Assembly: GCA_023055505.1 (NCBI GenBank)
Contig: JALIRH010000076.1
Location: forward strand, 124,001 to 188,000
Direction of reading: 5' to 3'
DNA: 64,000 nucleotides
Source: Callipepla californica brunnescens
Lineage: Eukaryota; Chordata; Aves; Galliformes; Odontophoridae
Of the stretch, positions 51,663-62,203 are shown piece after piece. Under the pieces are notes generated by a model. The model did not search any database and had not been told where the DNA came from. It saw nothing but the letters and a program-made list of their open reading frames with translations. The translations under genes and the position numbers were made by a program. Position 1 is the stretch's first letter. Every line of letters starts with the position of its first letter.

Positions 51663-52091
51663 TGAATCATGAGAACAGCTTCTCTACAGTAAAGACAACT
51701 GTAAATCATCCAGAAACAAAGGTGCTACTCCCTGCTGATTTATCTGTTGGGCCAGATGTGTTACACAAACAGATAAGAAAGCAGGACAGACATCCTGGCG
51801 TCCCAACAAGATAATCAAACAGATGCCATTCTTAATGGTGAGGAGCTCTCCCCCTTCAGGGTTTGAAAATTTACAACAAAACAGACCCTTAGGTTTAATC
51901 CCCTCAATAACCAGAGTTTGGAATGTGATGAATATGTATGTGCTATACCTTTAAATATGTACTCGTTTCTCTCTTTGGTGTGCATGTTTGGTGGAGAGAT
52001 CCCCCATGCACCCAGCGCTGTAATAAAGGGAATACCTGCTTGACATATTGCATTGGTGTGTCAAGTTATTTTGTCGGATTTCTCGGCATCA
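51663..52091 (+). mobile_element. 5' LTR, 429 bp
   Basis: It starts TGAATCATG and ends GGCATCA, so the ends are TG and CA. A TATA-like 'tttaaatatg' lies near 51,951 and AATAAA at 52,022-52,027. By eye it matches the 3' LTR at every position. U3 begins in the same bases as the polypurine-proximal end of the 3' LTR. Confidence 0.96.
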
Positions 52092-52093
52092 AT

Positions 52094-52111
52094 TGGCGAG
52101 CCAGGCAGGAG
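52094..52111 (+). other. Primer-binding site, tRNA-Arg-like
   Basis: TGGCGAGCCAGGCAGGAG begins two bases after the LTR. Its complement matches the 3' end of vertebrate tRNA-Arg (ACG anticodon), as I remember it, at 17 of 18 positions. The tRNA comparison is from memory. Confidence 0.7.
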
Positions 52112-52317
52112 CCTCTCTGCTCGACTGCAGGACCCGCTGAGAGGGGGACTCCCCAGGCGCCCACCGGCAGCTTGTCCGGAGGGGGACTCCAGCTCTCAGG
52201 AGGGTCATCACGGGAGCAGACAAGATCCTCTGGAAAAGGTATTCCCTAGGTCTGGTTTCTACTCTCTTTCCTTCTCTGATTCTTTTCTTTGGTAAAGGCC
52301 TTGGGTAAAAGGCACTC

Positions 52318-52323
52318 GTAAGT
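52318..52323 (+). promoter_or_regulatory. Candidate splice donor for env mRNA
   Basis: CTC|GTAAGT in the leader matches the donor consensus well. A spliced env message would need such a site upstream of gag. The acceptor near the pol end was not resolved. Confidence 0.4.
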
Positions 52324-52373
52324 CGGGTTGGGCAACGCAGAGTGCGCGGCATAAGACTGTGTATCAGCCCTGA

Positions 52374-52541
52374 GGGCACTGAACTAGTTCGGCACGGGAC
52401 GGAAACCGTGACTCTGCCTGTAACAGGGCACCGAGCTGGTTTGGCACGGGATGGAAACTGTGATTCTGCCTGAAAGTTAACGGGGGTTCCCTTACGGCAC
52501 CGAATTATTTCGGCACGGGACGGAAACCGTGATTCTGCTTA
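52374..52541 (+). repeat. Leader repeat set A, three copies of about 47 bp
   Basis: Copies at 52,374-52,420, 52,426-52,472 and 52,495-52,541. Each runs from GGCACcGAa..TTcGGCACGGG through GGAAACcGTGAtTCTGCcT. They differ by a few substitutions, so they are older than repeat set B. Each contains the core GGCACGGGACGGAAAC or a near match. Confidence 0.85.
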
Positions 52542-52791
52542 GAAGGGAATTAGGCCCTGGCACGGTAGCCGCCAGGAAGGACATTTACAATTTAGGGTAG
52601 AACTGTCATTGTAACGTTGTACTGCCAGGAGGGGCTTGCCATGAAAGTGACTACTGAAAAGAGTAAATGTCTGGATTATATTTCTTTTCCGTACTTCTAG
52701 GAATTGTGTTTGCTATCATTACTGTCTGTGTAATTGTTAAATGTTTGTGCTGTGAAAACGTTGCTTGTGGAATTCCACTCCCTGTGTAAAA

Positions 52792-53217
52792 CCCCTGTCT
52801 TGCTGAGAGATATTGGTCACAGCTCTTGCCCAGGGAATTCGGTGTTCCCGTGCCCTGGGGAAGTAGGCAGATTCCATTGCTCAGCAATACAGAAGTAAAA
52901 GCCCCTGTCTTGCTGAGAGATATTGGTCACAGCTCTTGCCCAGGGAATTCGGTGTTCCCGTGCCCTGGGGAAGTAGGCAGATTCCATTGCTCAGCAATAC
53001 AGAAGTAAAAGCCCCTGTCTTGCTGAGAGATATTGGTCACAGCTCTTGCCCAGGGAATTCGGTGTTCCCGTGCCCTGGGGAAGTAGGCAGATTCCATTGC
53101 TCAGCAATACAGAAGTAAAAGCCCCTGTCTTGCTGAGAGATATTGGTCACAGCTCTTGCCCAGGGAATTCGGTGTTCCCGTGCCCTGGGGAAGTAGGCAG
53201 ATTCCATTGCTCAGCAA
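52792..53217 (+). repeat. Leader repeat set B, 110-bp unit, 3.9 copies
   Basis: Copies begin at 52,792, 52,902, 53,012 and 53,122; the last is cut to 96 bp. They read as identical. Each contains a short frame open across the unit, so three overlapping 60-codon frames repeat with period 110. They lie between the PBS and the gag start, where packaging or translation control signals are expected. Confidence 0.93.
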
Positions 53218-53276
53218 GAGGATTCTTATAGCAAATCCCAGAATATAATAAGAGCAACTGAAATAAACAACCAAAT

Positions 53277-54806
53277 ATGGGACAAAGGGTTTCTAAAGAA
53301 GTCCCGAAAAAGACCCCCTTGGGTTGTATTTTGGCTCACTGGAAAAATATCGCTGGAGAACCAGGGGGAACATTGAATACGAAAACACTCATCAAGTATT
53401 GTAATCAATGGTGGTTACTGTACAAATTGGGGGATGGGGAAAGCTGGGTTCTTAATGGGACACTGAATTATAACACGCTTCTTCAGCTAATGTTGTTTTT
53501 AAGACGGGAGAGTAAATGGGATGAAGTAGCATATGCAGATATGTTCTTTACCTTGAGAAATCACCCAGAATGGCAAAAAGAATGTGGGATTAACAGGGCT
53601 CCACAGGATCCTTTGGTATTAGCTTTGGAAAAAGAAAGAGGGGAAAAGAACAGAAGGTTGAAACGATGCTGCTCAGCATGTAGTATTGGGGAAAGGTGTT
53701 TGAAAGTAAAAATGGAGGAGGAGAGGCTGGAAGATTACACCCCCCCTCAGGAGAAGGAGGGAGGGCAAGAAAATAAAGATAATGACAGGAAAGCTGAAAC
53801 TCAGGAAGGAATCTACACACCTATTACATCCCGTACCCGGAGTAAGGTGGGACCGATTATACAAGCTCCTCTTAGACAAGCAATGGGTCCTAGAGGACCC
53901 ATGAGAATTAAGATACCGTTTACAACAAGTGACTTAGATAATTGGAAGTGTGTAGTTCAGGAATATAGGAGTGATCCGATAGGGGTTGCTAAACGATTTG
54001 AAATGATACTAAAAACACAGGATCCTGACTGGGCAGATATAGATGCAATGCTGGATGCATTCACGGAAACAGAAAAACAATTAATTTTGAAAACAGCAAG
54101 GACTTACGTCCAGGCCCAGATCACTGCCCGAACTTTGCAAGGGCGGGTAGAAGATTTTATCCCTACAGAAGACCCTAACTGGGACCCAAATGTTGCAGTA
54201 GAATATGAACATCTGAAGCGGTATCAAAGATGGGTTAAATTTGGGTTAGAAAATGCAATACCCAAGGCTGTAAATTGGTCAGCCTTGTATGAAGTTAAAC
54301 AAGGACGAGAAAGTCCTTCAGATTTTCTTGATCGATTAAGGTCAGCAATGAGAAAATACACTACCTTGGATCCGACAGCAGATATAGGGCAACAACAATT
54401 GATTTCATTATTCATAGGACAATCAGCAGGGGATATTCGAAAGAAACTGCAGAAATTACGAGAACCAGATATTAGAGATTTAGAGAGACTTTTGGAGGAG
54501 GCATGGAGAGCTTATCGAAATAGGGAAACAGAGGAAACACGCAGAATAAGCAAAAATATAGCCACCGTGACAGTAGCAGCTATACAGAATACAAGGTCAC
54601 AGGGAGAAAGAAATAAATTTTTGAAGAAAAATCAATGTAAAGATTGCAAAGGCTTTGGACACTGGGGTAAAGAATGTCCTAATGGTACTAGTAATGCTCC
54701 TCTCACTCACCAATGTGGCAAATGCAAAGGGAAAGGGCACCGAGAAGGAGAGTGCCCTAGCCGTAGAAGAATAAATAATCTAACAGTAGAAGTGGAATCT
54801 GGATGA
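53277..54806 (+). CDS. gag: Gag polyprotein, provirus
   Basis: 509 codons. It begins MGQ, so Gly 2 is a likely myristoylation site for membrane targeting. The N-terminal part should be matrix. A Cys cluster (CCSACSIGERC) and a charged Glu/Lys-rich linker follow. Capsid carries the major homology region at about residues 342-361 (QGRES..F..L). Nucleocapsid has two CCHC knuckles, C454-C457-H462-C467 and C480-C483-H488-C493. No PPxY, PTAP/PSAP or YPxL late-domain motif is visible. It ends at TGA 54,804-54,806, and pol follows in the same frame. The start is the first ATG in frame after the leader repeats. Confidence 0.95.
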   Translation: MGQRVSKEVPKKTPLGCILAHWKNIAGEPGGTLNTKTLIKYCNQWWLLYKLGDGESWVLNGTLNYNTLLQLMLFLRRESKWDEVAYADMFFTLRNHPEWQKECGINRAPQDPLVLALEKERGEKNRRLKRCCSACSIGERCLKVKMEEERLEDYTPPQEKEGGQENKDNDRKAETQEGIYTPITSRTRSKVGPIIQAPLRQAMGPRGPMRIKIPFTTSDLDNWKCVVQEYRSDPIGVAKRFEMILKTQDPDWADIDAMLDAFTETEKQLILKTARTYVQAQITARTLQGRVEDFIPTEDPNWDPNVAVEYEHLKRYQRWVKFGLENAIPKAVNWSALYEVKQGRESPSDFLDRLRSAMRKYTTLDPTADIGQQQLISLFIGQSAGDIRKKLQKLREPDIRDLERLLEEAWRAYRNRETEETRRISKNIATVTVAAIQNTRSQGERNKFLKKNQCKDCKGFGHWGKECPNGTSNAPLTHQCGKCKGKGHREGECPSRRRINNLTVEVESG

Positions 54807-54850
54807 TGGGGACCGGAGGGTTCTCCCCTAGCGGATCCACTGGTTAAAAT
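54804..54850 (+). promoter_or_regulatory. Gag-pol readthrough site (UGA)
   Basis: A single TGA separates gag from an open pol in the same frame. Suppression of a stop codon is how gammaretroviruses make Gag-Pol; most use UAG. Just after the stop, GGGGA (54,808-54,812) could pair with TCCCC (54,824-54,828), and the loop ACC with GGT further on, a possible pseudoknot. The fold is inferred by eye. Confidence 0.6.
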
Positions 54851-57800
54851 AAGGCTAGGGGAACAGGGTGAGGAGGTGGAATTCTTAATAGATACAGGGG
54901 CTACATATTCAGTACTCAATCAAAAATTAGAGCCAGAAGGGGAAAACTCTGTAAATGTAGTAGGAGCAACAGGAGAGACGGAAAAGGCTCTCTTCTTGAA
55001 GCCAATAAAATATAAAATTGGGAAGCAAGTAGGCATACATGAATTCCTATATTTACCTAACTCTCCAAAACCATTACTGGGACGAGATTTACTTGAACAA
55101 TTAAAGGCAGAAATAAAATTTCAGGGAGGCAAAATAGAATTTAAAGTAGGAGAAGATAGATTAATAAAAATTTTGAGCCTAGCTCATATCCAGGAGAAAG
55201 GGGAGACAGGGATACCAGCTCGTGTTTTGGAACAGGTGTTCCCTGAAGTTTGGGCCACAGGACACCCAGGTAGAAGTAAAAGGGCACAACCAGTGGTAAT
55301 AAAACCTAAACCTGGGGCTACTCCAATCCGGATAAAACAATATCCATTGAAATTAGGAGATCGAAGAGGAGTAAAAGCACTAATTGATAAGTATATTCAA
55401 GAGAAATTACTAGTAGAGTGTGAGTCAGAATACAATACACCTATATTACCTATAAAAAAACCTAATGGGAAGGATTATCGACTAGTGCAAGATCTTAGAG
55501 CAATAAACAAGATAGTGGAAGACTTGTACCCAGTAGTAGCAAATCCCTATACACTGCTAACCAGGCTTAAAGCAGAATGGAAGTACTTTACAGTGTTAGA
55601 CCTGAAAGATGCCTTTTTCTGTCTCCCTTTGGCTGAGGAAAGTCAGAAATTGTTTGCATTTGAATGGGAGAACCCAGACACGGGGAGAAAAACCCAGTTA
55701 ACCTGGACAGTGTTACCTCAAGGATTTAAAAACAGCCCCACCATATTTGGAAATCAGCTAGCCAAAGAATTAGAAGAATGGGACCCTCCATCTAGCAATG
55801 GAGTTCTACTCCAGTATGTAGACGACCTCCTGATTGCAACTGAGACTGAAGAAGAATGCTTTCAGTGGACAGTGAGCCTGCTCAATTTCTTGGGGCTGAG
55901 TGGATACAGAGTATCAAAACAGAAGGCTCAAATAATACAGACTCGAGTCACCTATTTAGGGTACACTCTGTCAGGGGGACAGCGTGAACTAGGGAAAGAA
56001 AGAAAGGAAGCAATATGTAGAACTCCTGAACCATCAACTGCAAAGGATTTACGGACTTTCTTAGGGATGACAGGATGGTGTCGGCTATGGATAAATAATT
56101 ATGGACTTATAGTGAAACCGCTGTATCAGCTGTTAAAGGAAAATCCAGTGAAATTAACTTGGAATGGGGAGGCCAGAAGAGCATTCCGGGTATTAAAACA
56201 TAAATTGATGGAAGCCCCAGCTCTGGGGCTTCCAGATGTGACTAAACCATTTCTTTTGTTCTCATATGAGAAACAAGGAATAGCCCTGGGAGTCCTGGCA
56301 CAGGAGCTGGGACCATACAGAAGGGCAGTTGCTTACTTCTCTAAACAATTGGATGAAGCAAGCAGAGGCTGGCCGGGATGCTTGAGAGCAGTAGCGGCAG
56401 TGATCCTGAATATACAGGAGGCACGAAAATTCACTATGGGACAACGAATAACTGTATTAGTATCACATACAGTTACTGCAGTCCTAGAACAAAAAGGGCA
56501 CCATTGGCTGTCACCTTCTAGATTCCTAAAATACCAGGCGATTCTGGCTGAACAGGATGACATAACGATAATGACAGCTAATGTTGTGAATCCAGCTTCT
56601 TTCCTCAGTGAAACGACCACAGAACCAATAGTGCATGACTGCCTCCAGACGATTGAAGAAGTGTACTCCAGTCGCCTAGACCTAAAGGACCAGCCCTTGG
56701 AGGATGCTGAGATAACCTGGTTTGTGGATGGGAGCAGCTTTATACAGCAAGGTCAGCGCAAGGCTGGATATGCAGTTACTACACATCAGGGTGTAATAGA
56801 AGCACAGCCATTGCCAGCTGGGACGTCAGCACAGAAGGCAGAAATTATTGCCCTGACAAGAGCTCTGGAGCTGGCCCAAGGCAAGAAGGCCAATATCTGG
56901 ACTGATTCAAGGTATGCCTTTGGTGTTGTACATGCTCATGGAGCTATATGGAAAGAAAGAGGACTGTTAACAACTCAAGGGAAAGGAATCAAACATGCAC
57001 CCGAGATCCTGAAGTTATTAGAAGCAGTTGAAAAACCACAGAAGATTGCAATAATGCATTGCAGAAGTCATCAGAAAGGTAACACTGAACAGGAAAAGGG
57101 AAATAATTTGGCTGATTGGGCAGCAAAAAGGGCGGCAGAACAAACAGCATCAGAATTATCCCTAGTTCCACAGAAACAGGCAAGTACCCTACTAAATGGA
57201 GTAAAACCTGTATATTCAAGGGAGGACCATAAGTTGATAAAAGATTTAGAAGGAAAAGAAAATAAGGACTGGTTCTATACACCAGATGGAAAGCTGGTAA
57301 TTCCATATCAGCTTGCATGGTTTATTGTAAAACAGGAACATAATGCTACCCACTGGGGAATAGAACCATTTTATAAATACTTAGTTGAGAAAATGGTTTG
57401 CCGAAACTTATACACCATAGCAAGTCAAGTGACAAGGCAGTGTGAAATATGTCTAAAAAATAACCCAAATACAGTAACTAAGGTGCAGATAGGGACAATA
57501 GGAAGAGGAAATTTACCAGGCCAACAATGGCAAATAGATTTCTCAGAACTCCCTAGAAAAGGGGGGTATCGGTATATGCTGGTGTTAACAGACACCTTTT
57601 CTGGATGGCCAGAGGCTTTTCCCCGAAGGACAAATAAAGCAAGGGAGGTGTCAAAGATACTATTAAATGAGATAATACCTAGGTTTGGAGTGCCTGATGT
57701 GATATCATCAGATAGGGGCACACATTTTTGTGAAAAAATTGTGCAGCAAGTCAGCAGGCTTCTGAGAATTGATTGGAAATTACATACCCCTTATAGGCCT

Positions 57801-58349
57801 CAAGCAAGTGGTCAAATAGAAAAGATGAATCATTTACTAAAACAACAAATAGCCAAAATATGCCAAGAGACTAGTCTCCATTGGTATCAAGCTCTTCCTA
57901 TAGCTCTCCTGCGGATAAGGGTTAAACCTCGAAGTAGGGAAGGATTAAGTCCCTTTGAAATATTGTACGGCAGGCCTTATCAAACATCTGAGAAAGGGGA
58001 CCTCAAGCAGATAGGAGAGAGTGCAATAGGGCAATATGTGCAGGCCTTGGGACATCAGCTACAGAAAATCAGTAAAGGGGTACTATCCACGCGATGTAGG
58101 GGATTAGATCATCCAATCCATTGTATTAATCCAGGGGACTGGGTATATGTTAAAAGTTTTTCAGGTGACCCGCTTGAAGAAAAGTGGAAAGGACCGTACC
58201 AAGTCTTACTCACTACTCATACTGCAATCAAGATCAAGGAGGTACATGCGTGGATCCACTACTCCAGGATTAAGAAGGCCCCAGGCACCGAGTGGACAGC
58301 CACCCCCAAAGGACCTCTGAAACTTATTATAAGGAAACAGAATGTTTGA
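54807..58349 (+). CDS. pol: Pol polyprotein (protease, RT, RNase H, integrase)
   Basis: The frame is open from right after the gag TGA to 58,349, about 1,180 codons. Protease has LIDTGA (Asp codon at 54,891) and LLGRDL. RT has DLKDAF and YVDD at 55,815-55,826. RNase H has WFVDGSS (Asp codon at 56,727) and WTDSRYA. Integrase has an H-H-C-C zinc site ending CEIC, then QIDF, SDRGTHF and a downstream Glu in QIEKMN for the D,D,E triad, and the GPY-type end [11 protein letters not shown]. It is made as Gag-Pol by readthrough. No break or missing catalytic residue was seen. The 23 codons before the first protease motif hold no Met, as expected for readthrough. Confidence 0.95.
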   Translation, partial: WGPEGSPLADPLVKIRLGEQGEEVEFLIDTGATYSVLNQKLEPEGENSVNVVGATGETEKALFLKPIKYKIGKQVGIHEFLYLPNSPKPLLGRDLLEQLKAEIKFQGGKIEFKVGEDRLIKILSLAHIQEKGETGIPARVLEQVFPEVWATGHPGRSKRAQPVVIKPKPGATPIRIKQYPLKLGDRRGVKALIDKYIQEKLLVECESEYNTPILPIKKPNGKDYRLVQDLRAINKIVEDLYPVVANPYTLLTRLKAEWKYFTVLDLKDAFFCLPLAEESQKLFAFEWENPDTGRKTQLTWTVLPQGFKNSPTIFGNQLAKELEEWDPPSSNGVLLQYVDDLLIATETEEECFQWTVSLLNFLGLSGYRVSKQKAQIIQTRVTYLGYTLSGGQRELGKERKEAICRTPEPSTAKDLRTFLGMTGWCRLWINNYGLIVKPLYQLLKENPVKLTWNGEARRAFRVLKHKLMEAPALGLPDVTKPFLLFSYEKQGIALGVLAQELGPYRRAVAYFSKQLDEASRGWPGCLRAVAAVILNIQEARKFTMGQRITVLVSHTVTAVLEQKGHHWLSPSRFLKYQAILAEQDDITIMTANVVNPASFLSETTTEPIVHDCLQTIEEVYSSRLDLKDQPLEDAEITWFVDGSSFIQQGQRKAGYAVTTHQGVIEAQPLPAGTSAQKAEIIALTRALELAQGKKANIWTDSRYAFGVVHAHGAIWKERGLLTTQGKGIKHAPEILKLLEAVEKPQKIAIMHCRSHQKGNTEQEKGNNLADWAAKRAAEQTASELSLVPQKQASTLLNGVKPVYSREDHKLIKDLEGKENKDWFYTPDGKLVIPYQLAWFIVKQEHNATHWGIEPFYKYLVEKMVCRNLYTIASQVTRQCEICLKNNPNTVTKVQIGTIGRGNLPGQQWQIDFSELPRKGGYRYMLVLTDTFSGWPEAFPRRTNKAREVSKILLNEIIPRFGVPDVISSDRGTHFCEKIVQQVSRLLRIDWKLHTPYRPQASGQIEKMNHLLKQQIAKICQETSLHWYQALPIALLRIRVKPRSREGLSPFEILYGRPYQTSEKGDLKQIGESAIGQYVQALGHQLQKISKGVLSTRCRGLDHPIHCINPGDWVYVKSFSGDPLEEKWKGPYQVLLTTHTAIKIKEVHAWIHYSRIKKAPGTEWTATPKGPLKLIIRKQNV

Positions 58350-59691
58350 TATTTATGTATCCTGTATAACTCTAACTTTTGCTTTAGCCTGGCCACAGAA
58401 TACTTACATTAAGTTAACTGAAAAACTCAGTCAAGCCTTGAATGTTTCAGATTGTTGGGTATGTACAGCCCTTCCTAGAGGGGAGGGAAGGGTGCCAGTT
58501 TATGGAGTAGCAGCACTAAATTGGACAATACCAGATTGGGTGACAAATCAGATGGCAAAAGATGGGGGAAGCTGCAAGTACGGGGAAGAAAAGCAGCATA
58601 AATTGGGTCCAAAATTTGATTTATTGGTCATTAATAACACACGGTCCATTTTTATAGATAGGAATAATGATAGTATAAATCCAATAAACGTTGGATGGAG
58701 AAATTTGACAGGTTTGGGATGCAGCTGGGAGTATGGTAACTCTGGGATGGTAACTGGAGATAATGAAACAGCTAGATGGCAACAAGGAAATAAATGTGAC
58801 CCTCGGACTAATAACACTACAACATGGTCCAGAGATAAAGACATATTAGCCATAGTGGGAATGGGAACAGCATTAATGAAAAACAGACAAAAGCCATGTA
58901 AGCTTCCCTTTGGATATTGGTGGCTGTGTGGAGATGGATATGCCCGTAAAATGCTTCCACTAAATTGGACTGGAACATGCACAGCGGGATATCTGATGCC
59001 TCAGACTAGTATACATACTCGTGCAGAACCCCCACGAGGGGTCTTAAGGACCATGTGGATACGAACAAAAAGAGTAAAAAATCCACTAATTGAAAGGCCT
59101 ACAGGATTTCATAGTTTTGTTCGATGGCTAATCCCAGCCCTAGGAGTAAGTGAATTAGAAAAGGCAATAGTGAATGTGTCAGCTACTATGGAAAGAATTG
59201 AGAATGTAACATTAGATGCCATCCAAGGTTTGCAAACAGAGATTTCTTCTTTGAGTAAAGTAGTTCTGCAGAACAGAATGGCCCTAGACCTTCTTACTGC
59301 AAAGGAGGGGGGAGTTTGTACAATAATTAATCAAAGTTGCTGTGCCTACGTGGACCAAGATCAAAGGGTAGAAACTGACATACAGGCAATTTGGAAACGG
59401 GTCAAAGTACTACATCAGGTCTCATTAGATGATACCTCATTTGGATTTACAGACTTATGGAATAAGCTCACTAGCTGGCTCCCTAATTTAGCCTGGCTAA
59501 AGCAACTGTTTGTAGCAATAGTTGTACTGTTTGTTCTTATAGTGATAACTTGCATAGGTGTGCAGTGTTTTCTCTGGTGTTGTCAAAGGAGCCTAGATGA
59601 TTACGCCACCTGGAAAAGAAATCGTATAAACCACCAAGTAGAGTCTGGGAAGTATTTCAGGAAGGCAATAATGAACAATAGTATGTTATAG
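58342..59691 (+). CDS. env: Envelope glycoprotein, provirus
   Basis: 449 codons, overlapping the pol end by 8 bp. A hydrophobic N-terminus (ITLTFALAW) is a likely signal peptide. The surface part has CWVC at residues 38-41 and a furin-type site RTKR at 241-244. The transmembrane subunit holds an immunosuppressive-like stretch before CX6CC (C326, C333, C334) and a membrane span near residues 388-412, followed by Cys residues and a charged tail. About nine N-glycosylation sequons are present. The surface subunit is short, about 225 residues after the signal, against about 430 in typical mammalian gammaretroviruses. The frame stops before the polypurine tract, while the older relative at 30.6 kb reads on into its LTR. 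It is probably expressed from a spliced mRNA. Confidence 0.93.
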   Translation: MFDIYVSCITLTFALAWPQNTYIKLTEKLSQALNVSDCWVCTALPRGEGRVPVYGVAALNWTIPDWVTNQMAKDGGSCKYGEEKQHKLGPKFDLLVINNTRSIFIDRNNDSINPINVGWRNLTGLGCSWEYGNSGMVTGDNETARWQQGNKCDPRTNNTTTWSRDKDILAIVGMGTALMKNRQKPCKLPFGYWWLCGDGYARKMLPLNWTGTCTAGYLMPQTSIHTRAEPPRGVLRTMWIRTKRVKNPLIERPTGFHSFVRWLIPALGVSELEKAIVNVSATMERIENVTLDAIQGLQTEISSLSKVVLQNRMALDLLTAKEGGVCTIINQSCCAYVDQDQRVETDIQAIWKRVKVLHQVSLDDTSFGFTDLWNKLTSWLPNLAWLKQLFVAIVVLFVLIVITCIGVQCFLWCCQRSLDDYATWKRNRINHQVESGKYFRKAIMNNSML

Positions 59692-59716
59692 GCAAAAGAA
59701 TTTGCCTATTATATTG

Positions 59717-59728
59717 AAAAGGGGGGAT
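59717..59728 (+). other. Polypurine tract
   Basis: AAAAGGGGGG followed by AT, directly before the TG of the 3' LTR. It primes plus-strand synthesis in reverse transcription. The reversed older copy has the same layout. Confidence 0.9.
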
Positions 59729-60157
59729 TGAATCATGAGAACAGCTTCTCTACAGTAAAGACAACTGTAAATCATCCAGAAACAAAGGTGCTACTCCCTG
59801 CTGATTTATCTGTTGGGCCAGATGTGTTACACAAACAGATAAGAAAGCAGGACAGACATCCTGGCGTCCCAACAAGATAATCAAACAGATGCCATTCTTA
59901 ATGGTGAGGAGCTCTCCCCCTTCAGGGTTTGAAAATTTACAACAAAACAGACCCTTAGGTTTAATCCCCTCAATAACCAGAGTTTGGAATGTGATGAATA
60001 TGTATGTGCTATACCTTTAAATATGTACTCGTTTCTCTCTTTGGTGTGCATGTTTGGTGGAGAGATCCCCCATGCACCCAGCGCTGTAATAAAGGGAATA
60101 CCTGCTTGACATATTGCATTGGTGTGTCAAGTTATTTTGTCGGATTTCTCGGCATCA
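59729..60157 (+). mobile_element. 3' LTR, 429 bp
   Basis: Same length, ends and internal signals as the 5' LTR; I found no difference on reading them side by side. AATAAA lies at 60,088-60,093 and should act as the viral polyadenylation signal. Confidence 0.96.
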
Positions 60158-60161
60158 ATGG
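60158..60161. repeat. Target site duplication, right copy (ATGG)
   Basis: It matches 51,659-51,662 on the left side of the provirus. Confidence 0.9.
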
Positions 60162-62203
60162 GTAATGAACAGAAAAGTATAAAATCATGAAGGAGTAACC
60201 CGAGAATCATCTGGGTGCTGGAGCTGGTGGCACCATGCGACGCAGTAACACAAGGGCTGTTGGCAGAAAGCTGATCCTCCTCCTCCTGGCTGACACTGGC
60301 TTGTCAGCAGTGACTCTGGGGCTTTCCATCAGAGTGCTAAGCATGCTCCATCCTTTCTGAAACTCCTGCTTCTCTGTGTCTCTTTTGTTGTTGTTGTGTT
60401 TGTAAATAAATGACTGCACTATATTTATTCTGCTTGCAGAGGCTAGTTCTGCATTACCAAAAGTGTTTTAAAAAGAGGATGAAAGGCAGCAGAGCCCTCA
60501 CCCAGCAAGGCCATGGACTTGTACATCTCCTGAATCGTGTCCTGGTAGAGCACTCGCTGAGCCCACTCCTCCTGCTGAAATACACGGCCTCTTCCACAAA
60601 GGTCACAGGCCCCTGTAAGCAGAGTGTTCCTCAGCAGGAACAGCCAAGATCCAGGGAAGCAGCTGGAGAGAAACGCCAGTCACAGCGGTTTCTCTGTCCC
60701 CAGAACACAAATGCTGGGAGAGGGCACCTCACTGTCCCCCTGCACTCTTGTCCCTTGCCCTCTGCTGGCTGCTTCCCCAAGCTCCCACCTGAGGTGGACG
60801 TGCTGTGGCCATTTGCTGCTCTCCTGCAGGCTGCATCTATTGCAGGTGAAAAAATTGGAGCCTGCTGGGACTATATAACTGGCATGGTCAGAGAATGCAG
60901 CAGTCCCTATCCCACTGCAGCCCATCTGCAGCAGCACTGCCTTTACCAGGCTTCCTCCACAGCAAAGCTGATGTGACAGCACACTGCCCTCTGCCTTGCC
61001 TTTCCCTCTTTCTCTCTTTCTCTCCCTCCCACTTCATTCCTTCGACCAGGCACAGGAAGACAGAGAGCAACACTTCTGGTAACACCCTGGCTAGAACAGA
61101 TCAACGATCGTAAATCAGTCTCAGACTAGAAGGCTGAAAGAACTGATAGTAGACACCTGGTTCAGCAGCTGAGGGCCAATTGAGCATGTACCTAAAAAAA
61201 AAGTACGGCAAGGAGTCAGTCATCTCACCCCAAAAACAGTGAGCAGCACCAGTGCCTCTTAAGCTCTCTTACACAGCAGCAGACTACAGGACAAGCTCTC
61301 CCTTTGAGCAGGGATGCCTCTTGAGGACACACCTGCACAGAGATCCCTTACACCTTCATGTCAAGACACCTTGCTGATACAGATCCTCAGTAAGTTTGGT
61401 TTGAGCTTTATTAGCTTCACTAAGGTTCTATCTTTGCACATAGGATCCCTCAGGCACAAGCTCCTGAAAAAGTCAGACTAGGAGTGGATGCAGCTGCACT
61501 GAGGATCTTTACCTCTGTGCTTTGAGGAGTTAAGAAAGCAAGGAGGTCCGCTCTGATCCTTCTGACTCAGCGGAAGAGCCTCCTGCGTGTGTGTGTTTAA
61601 AACCTGCACTCTATGTGGAAAGTAACCAACTGTATCCAGCCATCTCAAATCTTGTTAAGTCCCTGTTAAATCACTACAGCATATCTACATCAAGAAATAC
61701 ATCAGTGCTTCTCTCTTAGGAGTGTATACTGCAGTTGTATCCATCTGTTATAAATTGGCAGAGTCTGCACAATGGCAACTAGGGACACCAACTGATGACA
61801 GAACTCATAGAGTGAACTCCAGTCCCAAATTCTTATGACTGGGTTCATACAACTGTCATAACTGAGAAACAAGACCATTAGGGGCTGCAAAACAGTGACA
61901 TGGGAAAGGTATTATCTGCAAAATGCCAAGTTTGGAAGTTACATATGAAACAAGGGAGAACAGGAATAAACAGGAACAAGCAGCAGAAACTATAGCAAAA
62001 GACTTTTATTTTTTTTAATAACCTACAGAAATTGATTTTGCTTGGGTTGTGTCAGCCACTCAGAACTATTCCACACACTATGCATGAGGGTGGATATGGA
62101 AATGTATCATATTGCATAGCTACAAATCTGGGATTTATCCTCTTAGCAAGGAATCAGAATCATCACAGAGTCAGAGAATCTCAAATGGGGAAACATCCAC
62201 AAT
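60162..62203. other. Spacer without recognised gene
   Basis: Nothing is recognised. A 188-codon open frame at 60,410-60,976 has no known domain and no exon signals. A CT-rich run lies at about 60,998-61,030. Confidence 0.45.

Larger units (their letters stand above)
51663..60157 (+). mobile_element. Intact-looking gammaretrovirus-like provirus
   Basis: A complete proviral layout of 8,495 bp: 5' LTR, primer-binding site, leader with repeats, gag, pol, env, polypurine tract and 3' LTR, flanked by ATGG duplications. All three genes are open. The LTRs read as identical. gag and pol lie in one frame with a single TGA between them, and env overlaps the pol end by 8 bp. Family traits support class I: a Gly at Gag position 2, a QG..E major homology region, an integrase GPY-type end, and an env with CWVC and CX6CC motifs. 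Two NC knuckles and a short SU are less usual for a typical gammaretrovirus. I do not assign a named family. Whether it is active cannot be told from sequence. Confidence 0.95.

Noticed and set aside
52826..53231. Three overlapping 60-codon frames
   Set aside because: They are the same frame repeated by the 110-bp tandem units of the leader, not genes.
60410..60976. 188-codon open frame after the provirus
   Set aside because: Low-complexity, no domain and no exon signals that I can support.
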